Shown: positions 57,917 to 64,000 of the stretch, in pieces | Position numbering within the stretch: position 1 is the first letter of the stretch | Layout: every line of letters begins with the position of its first letter | NCBI GenBank assembly: GCA_030545055.2 | Contig: CM061535.1 | Coordinates: 130,442,868-130,506,867 of the forward strand | Source: Neoaliturus tenellus | Taxonomy: Eukaryota > Arthropoda > Insecta > Hemiptera > Cicadellidae | DNA: 64,000 nt | Reading direction: 5' to 3' | Notes under the pieces: generated by a model | The model's input: the letters and a program-made list of their open reading frames with translations, nothing else | Database searches by the model: none | Told to the model about the DNA's origin: nothing | Translations under genes and position numbers: made by a program

Positions 57917-58197
57917 AAAGGCCGGCGCACACAGAAACAGACAGACGTATGCAGACAGATGGAGGAAAACCCCAGGTTTTTAAATGTTGTAACGCTCACG
58001 ACGTCCGTCTGCCTGCGTATGTCTGCATGCAGATATTTAGAATCGCTCCTAGGGCGATTTTCTGAACGTCTGTATGCCTACGTTTTAACGCGCATGCTAG
58101 CAGCACTGAGACTAGCAGCTGAAGATCCCCCATCCGTATGTGGTTATGTGCGTTGACTGTAAACATCCGTCCGTCTGTTGCTGTGTGCGCCGGCCTT
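57917..58197. repeat. MITE with AAGGCCGGCGCACACAG ends
   Basis: Both ends carry the 17-bp inverted sequence next to TTAA-like flanks. The internal sequence is full of CAGACAGACGTATGCAGAC-type repeats. Confidence 0.65.
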
Positions 58198-58207
58198 AAA
58201 TGCTGTA

Positions 58208-58554
58208 CAGTAGAGTCCCGCAAACCGTGACTTCTGAAACCCGGAATTCTGAATAACTCGGACAGCCTGCAAGAGCAGTAAAGTGCACTGGTTTCAAGCA
58301 TCAAAGCGCCATGGTATTGCCCGGAATATGATTATGGTGTTTTGGTTTTTTTCAGGTTTGTTTTAGCCTAACAAATGAGGTTTAAGTTTTTAGTTTTTAT
58401 ATTTGTACATTACAGAAGGCAATAAATAAATGTTTTTTCAAGAATAAGGGAAACTATTTGTACTTTTTTTGTTTACTCTTTTCTCAAAAACCCGGAATTT
58501 TCACAACCCCGAACACTGTTCAGTCCACATTAGTCCGGGTTTGGGAGACTACTG
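58208..58554. repeat. Tigger/pogo-type MITE with TA target duplication
   Basis: CAGTAGAGTCCCGCAAACC at the left, and its imperfect complement ending CTACTG at the right, with TA on each side. The interior has repeated CCCGGAATT segments. Confidence 0.7.
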
Positions 58555-59652
58555 TACCACAATAATAATCAATGTAAAAGTGTAAATACGGTGTTAGGTC
58601 TAATTAGAATTATTTTTAATTTGAAATAATTGTGTTGTAAACATCAATTGTACCGGTATCTACCTTCATACTTTTCTTTAGGCCAATAGTAATTCACAAA
58701 GTTTAGTGAGTTTTAATTTTTTTTCTAACACAATGTAAAGTCCTTTCAATTATCTTTTAGGCCAGCCTATATTCCTAATAATCCACCATGAACTGTATAA
58801 TTTACACTAGTTAGTTGAGAAAAATAGACTGTGTTTTCTAGGGGAGAAAAAAGCATTCTATAATATCAATTATATAATAAAATATATTATTGAATTTAGT
58901 TTAGGCCTTAAGGCTAATCAAAGATAGGCAAATACAAAAACTGAATTTTTAAAAACAATTTTGATTTTTTTTAAATGGACTAAACCCATTATGTACTGTT
59001 GAATGATCAGGTGTAAGCGGAAGACAACCCTGCACTGAGAGTTACACGATAGAACGCAACGCAGAACTATCTCTGTAATGCATTGGAAAAGTACGGTTCA
59101 CAAAAAGTCCACGCCCGGAACAATACCTTGACTGTAACTGGGTAAAATCGGGTGTTATACAGTTACTTAAAGGTTGCACAACGGTAGTTTTATATAAACT
59201 GTATTTTACTTAATATCTTGGAAGTGCAGAGGTAACCTCTGCGTGGCGCCAAATGTAAGGTTAAAATTACAGGCCTGCAAGGCAGAAATAAATACGCCCT
59301 CATGGCCTTCTAATATTTTAGAGTATTATATTTCCTTTTTTACAATTTCAAACAAGCCTACACTTATGGGAGTGGTAATTGACATTTCTGTCAAGATACT
59401 TAAGTGTCATCCTCAAGGTCTTGACTTAGGCTTCAAGCATAAAAATGATTAATGATGAAAATAAACAATTTGTCAAGAAACCTACCTAGAACTATAGTTG
59501 GAAACTATTTTAGGCAATACCTTAATAATTAACAGTCAGAATTAATTGTCGTTTTATATTTATTAGGTTAAATTTCACCACCGGCATGACATATTTCCTA
59601 GAAACTTACCTATCCGAATTCAATTATTCTTATATTTAATAAGTTTCCTTAC

Positions 59653-59714
59653 CTCATAAGAACCCTCTTTCCTGCTAAGCTTAATTTATCGATGCTTAAT
59701 TTGTTTAGAGCCAT
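59653..59714 (-). CDS. Pgk: Phosphoglycerate kinase, exon 1
   Basis: ATG at 59714; the exon encodes MALNKLSIDKLSLAGKRVLM plus AG of the next Arg codon, with donor GTAAGG. The sequence matches the usual PGK N terminus (NKL-x-I-x-x-L-x-L-x-GKRVLMRVDFN) and joins exon 2 in frame. It is too short for an ORF scan, but together the four exons give a continuous 521-bp frame. Confidence 0.93.
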
Positions 59715-62700
59715 TTTGTTGATGTTACTGCGCTGTTGAAAACTTCAAGAAAGACCTAGACAACTTTATCAACAATTTGTATCGGCTGTCACCTTCAAAA
59801 TCTTGGTTTGAAGGTTATAAGGTCATTTCACAAAAATATTACTTTACTATGCTATGCAGCCAATCACATGTTAGTTTTTTCCTTCTAGTTTACCGTGAGG
59901 CTGGCTTTAGTGTTTTACCATGAAACCACAAAGTTCAATAATATTATTATTTTGGTGGTTGTTGTTTCTTTTTAATTAATTGTTAATATGTAGTATATAG
60001 TAAATTGGTTTAATTCAGTTTGGAGAGGACTATGGTAAGCCATATATTGTATATGTAGTGTTTATTTTTGCAGTGTTTGCAGGTTGCAGTAATGTTCTTT
60101 TTTACCATGAAGGCTAAGTTAAAAAATAAATTTCATGTAGATTTATTATCTATCTCGTCATACATTTCGTTTTAATGCAATAGTGTTTAAAGATAGTATT
60201 TACTATTTCCATTCATACAGACAACAAAAACAAATTTGGCATATTTTAAAACAATCGATTTAGCGAAATGTGATTCACAGAGGTAAATTATTACTCATCG
60301 ACCATTGATACATCGTGCAGATCAAAAACCGTAAAATACTTCATGGTGGACCGATCGTTTAATCAATTAATATTTGTATAACAATCGGAACAATAAGATG
60401 GCTATTAAAAGCGACATTCATTGTAATTGGTACAATTGTTCATACGCTACAGCACTACCATATATGCCAATAAGGCCAAGATTGCCATGTTGACCCGATG
60501 GAGAATTCCTACAGTGACGTTCATGACTGAGTAAGGTTCAGACTAAGACAAATGAAATAAAAGATCTCTCTTTATTGCTACAATAGACAAAAAATACAAA
60601 CATTTTATCAGTAAAAACAGCTCTACATGGTTCAAAGACCTGTGCGTGGAATGAGTTATTATCATAGTATTTAATTTACGTTAAAAAAAAGAAGGTAAAT
60701 GTCTTTAGAAAATTTGGATCAGCTATACAAAATTTTTAATAATAAAATTTTACATTAATAGGTATATTACTGTGTAAAAAGGAAAAACAAAGAGAAGAAC
60801 TGTGAATTAGTCAGTAAATTAATTGTATCTGTCAGTGTCAGTGTGTCCCGATAGTAAAGTAGTTATTTATATTAATGTCAGTATTGTATGTGTTACATTA
60901 CGGTTTAGTGAATGTATTCACATGATATGAGAACATCTGCTCTGAACTAGTAGCTAAGTACTTGGGCTTGATATTTCACAGCCAGCTTAAGGCATAGTAT
61001 CAACTAGATGATCTGCTATAGCCATAAGGATTTAAGGACTGATATGTTGCTTAATAGGCCCAAGTCCAAGCAAGCGACTGCTTCTCATGACCACCGTCAA
61101 CGTCAACACCATTACTCTGCATGACCCAGAAGTGTGCGCGGATGCCATGAGAATAGCAAGCGCATGTTGTCTGTTTAGAGAAGGGCTGCGCTGAGGGTTG
61201 CATGTGCCTCCCGTAGAATTTCTGCCTCGGCCATCAGGGTTATTGCTAGGACAACCAATGACCTGTTCTCCTTGGAGAGGCAGAGAGCATCTTTCGTCTA
61301 GCCTTGTCAGAGCGCGGAAGACATTCTTATACTGGCCACATTGTCACATATGTGACTATTATTCCCACTTAGCTACCATGGCCACCTTCACAGACCGGAC
61401 AAAAACATTATTGCATCTTAGTTCCCATTTATCATATACTGTGGTGGTAGTTATTAGTTTCCTAATAAGTATATACAATTCTTATGTCAAATATACTACA
61501 GTAATTTCTTTTTACATTTAGATTATTTTTAAGTGTGGCTATTTTATCATATATGAGCCGCTCCTGTCTATTGTTTATACGACATAATTTATTCTTATAA
61601 CAAAAGTTTGATATCAACAGCAGACGGGGTGCTCAAATATAAGTCGCAGATAAAACACGTTGCCGGAAGATAGACACACCTCACTTCAACCAACTAAAAC
61701 TGTCCCTAAATAACCTACAACCTTACAAATTTTATTAGGTTCTGGTTATGAACTAGTGGAGAGACTAAGTCACAGTCTGCTCTAGATCGAGTCAGCTGCA
61801 CCCTCGAGAAGCACCCTCTGAAGGCATCCCAAAGTACCAACTTAACAACACTGTATTTACAGTGTTTGTTAAGAACCCCACAGACAAACCTACAATGTGG
61901 CAGTTTTCCTATATATACTGCTAGCTCAAGGTTCTGAAATGAACGAGTATTTTACCATTAGTCCTATACCACCATTAGTGGTGTATTAACACTAGCTTAA
62001 ATATAAGCTAAATTATTTTTATAAGCAGCAGGACTACTTCAGTGGTACTGTCTGGCTGATTTATGACCAGCTGGGCTAAATTTTGGTAGTAACTACGGCA
62101 TGGAAAAAGCGATCGTGTTACTAATACCAACTGAAATTGATTTATATTAAATTAGTTTATAATTTAACGAAACTAATATTAAGCTACAGAAATAATTTTC
62201 CCTTAGGCATTTTGAAAATGCTAAATTAAAACCCTATCCACCCTTAAGTGCTTATTTGTATTCCAAATACAACAAATAATCGCAATTGTGTGTAAGGTTC
62301 AACTGTCTCATGTGAGTTATATGTATAAAGATCTGCGCGGCAGTGGTCCAGAAGCCGCATTTCGCCACTACTGCCGCCTCCGCCCCTCATGCTAATTGTG
62401 GGGGTGAAGCTGTTACCGAGATGGATCGCCGGCACCAGGTGTTTCTCCCCGCCCGCCCTTTACCTATTTAAGCGGACGTTTATTTATTCCTCTTATTAAC
62501 TCTAAGCTCTATCTCGTCCCCCAAGATCGAATTGAAAATATTTTCCAATATAGGAGAGTCCTGTTATTTTGCCACCTGAAAGTAAGAAGAGCAAAACTTG
62601 GTTGCTTTTTTTCTCTTCTTAATTTAGTTTGAGCTATCCATGATTTGTTTTTATGCGTTTTTATTTGTTTTTATAACATATTAATTATCTTGCAAAGATA

Positions 62701-64000
62701 ATTAATATGTTATAGGTATTGAGGACTAAAAATTGTATAGGTTTTTAAATAGAGATATATAATGTTGTACAATAAATTTCATTTTTGTTATTAAGCCTAT
62801 TGTGTTTTTGTAACTGCATTATTCCCTGTTTAAAGTGTTATTTACCAACATTAAAAAGACGTCACTTCTGAGGTCAAAACAATTAATCCTTTGAGAAAAT
62901 TAAAAGTGTCCATCGATGAAAAATGTTGCGTTATTCATAATGGAGATTTAATATACAATTAATTACATTGTGTTTATATATATGGTTTATATTATATGTT
63001 CCGTGGTTACAGTATTATATTTATATAACCAGGGATGATTAGGTTCACAATTGTTTCGATATAGTTCAAATACAATATTTAAATCACAAAAGTGCGAACT
63101 ATTTCTGTTTGAATGGGGACATTATAAAAAAAACCTGAACATTATTAGCCTAAAAGCAAAAGCACCTACAATAGCTCTTGTACTTCACATTATCACGTAC
63201 AGTACAGTATATGTAATTGCTTATTTTCATACTTTTGTTGTTGATTGACCTTACTTAAATTTTACAAGTTTCCAGGATGAACTCCATTTTGCAGTTTATT
63301 TTTTATTTGTTATAATTTCTATGGAAGTGTCGCCATTAAACTTTCCCTCCACAAGATATGAACCAACTAACTGACATACTCTATACTGTATTTTGAAATC
63401 GTTTACTCCCTGTCAAATCTCATTCCAAATACTATGAAATTATAATGAAAAATAAAAAAGGTAACTAAACAATTAATGTACATAATACATAGGCCAATGT
63501 GGGATTAGTCATTTGATTTCAAATCATTATAATGAAAGATTTCTTGTATGCATAAGTGTCTAGAAATAAAACCACTGGACAGATCCTGTCCATTTTTGTG
63601 TCAATACTATGATTACCCATGACCCCTAGAATCTATTTATTCTCATGAGATATTTAGAACACTCCCTTCGCTCGTGATCTAATTTAACATGTCACTCGTG
63701 GCTTAAACGCTTTCATAATGCAATCATCCCATAGGTACACTACTATTAAATTAATTTACTAGTAGGTGATGCTTGAGTAGCATTAGCTTAGGCTATAACA
63801 TAATCACCGCAATATACCTACGTTCGCACTCCACATCATCTATAAATAACATCATATAATTAAATAATAAACTAGATTACTTTAAATTAATTTTTGTAGA
63901 TTGTTGGGAGGATGATTTCTGTTCGAACGTTGATTTTTTTTTCCAAGGCGATGTTTGCTTGGCCGATTTACTATTCCGCTCATCACTTAAATATTGGCAG
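59715..64000. other. Host DNA upstream of Pgk
   Basis: This should include the Pgk promoter, though I see no clear TATA box. The rest is AT-rich. A perfect 40-base palindrome lies near 62672-62713. No coding region is supported. Confidence 0.5.
62672..62713. repeat. AT-rich perfect palindrome
   Basis: ATAACATATTAATTATCTT and its complement are separated by a few bases. Could be a MITE remnant or hairpin RNA. Confidence 0.45.

Larger units (their letters stand above)
54211..59652 (-). other. Pgk intron 1
   Basis: A 5.4-kb intron. It holds a possible tRNA-derived SINE (54541-54618), a poly-A run (about 55168-55192), MITEs at 57917-58197 and 58208-58554, and otherwise AT-rich DNA without recognisable genes. 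Confidence 0.65.

Noticed and set aside
57996..58304. 102-aa frame on the minus strand
   Set aside because: Spans two MITEs; no family resemblance.

Overview
The window looks like arthropod, probably insect, nuclear DNA. It carries several copies of one integrated midsize DNA virus or transposon of the Maverick/Polinton (adintovirus-like) class. The host background is AT-rich and non-coding except for one recognisable gene, phosphoglycerate kinase (Pgk). Pgk is on the minus strand in four exons (59714-59653, 54210-54007, 50586-50442, 48900-48791) and runs into a 100-N assembly gap at 48691-48790. I cannot name the species.

Layout. (E) 1-3302 is a minus-strand fragment almost identical to 7998-11299. 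(A) 3303-29809 is a 26,507-bp element that looks complete, bounded by 566-bp terminal inverted repeats (TIRs) that start AGTAGTGTC and end GACACTACT. (B) 29810-35706 is an older, inverted left-end fragment with frameshifts and a nonsense codon. 35707-38817 is host DNA. (C) 38818-39897 is a left-end stub (TIR plus one gene). 39898-41789 is host DNA. (D) 41790-48690 is an inverted right-end fragment cut by the gap. 48791-64000 is the host Pgk locus with small mobile elements in its introns and flank.

Element A reads almost entirely leftwards. From right to left it has an early-looking accessory block (28824 down to 21442: a Pro/Ser-rich Cys/His protein, two coiled-coil or acidic proteins, one of them bHLH-zipper-like, small acidic proteins, and two tandem non-coding units), protein-primed-type PolB, chromodomain integrase, packaging ATPase, a DUF8207-like protein, a fibre-like repeat protein, a PLA2-domain basic protein, an adenain-like protease, penton-like and hexon-like capsid proteins, two uncharacterised conserved proteins, and a block of small accessory genes (120 aa, 115 aa, 80 aa, a one-TM protein, duplicated acidic-tail proteins, two Cys-rich paralogues). 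Every capsid and replication gene in A is open.

The most unusual part is regulatory. Each TIR contains nine perfect TGACGTCA (CRE/ATF) palindromes, one perfect GAGGTCAATGACCTC inverted repeat (the idealised IR1/PAL1 ecdysone-receptor element) and several TCAAGGTCA extended half-sites (the FTZ-F1/SF-1/ERR type). The same TCAAGGTCA motif stands ahead of nearly every viral transcription unit. Many units end in a strong RNA stem-loop. One ~65-nt hairpin recurs after five successive genes with changes that keep minus-strand RNA pairing. Two tandem copies of a 150-nt structured, non-coding core have their own promoters and terminal hairpins. Together these suggest, by inference only, an integrated virus whose expression is tied to host hormone and cAMP signalling and whose transcripts are punctuated by hairpins.
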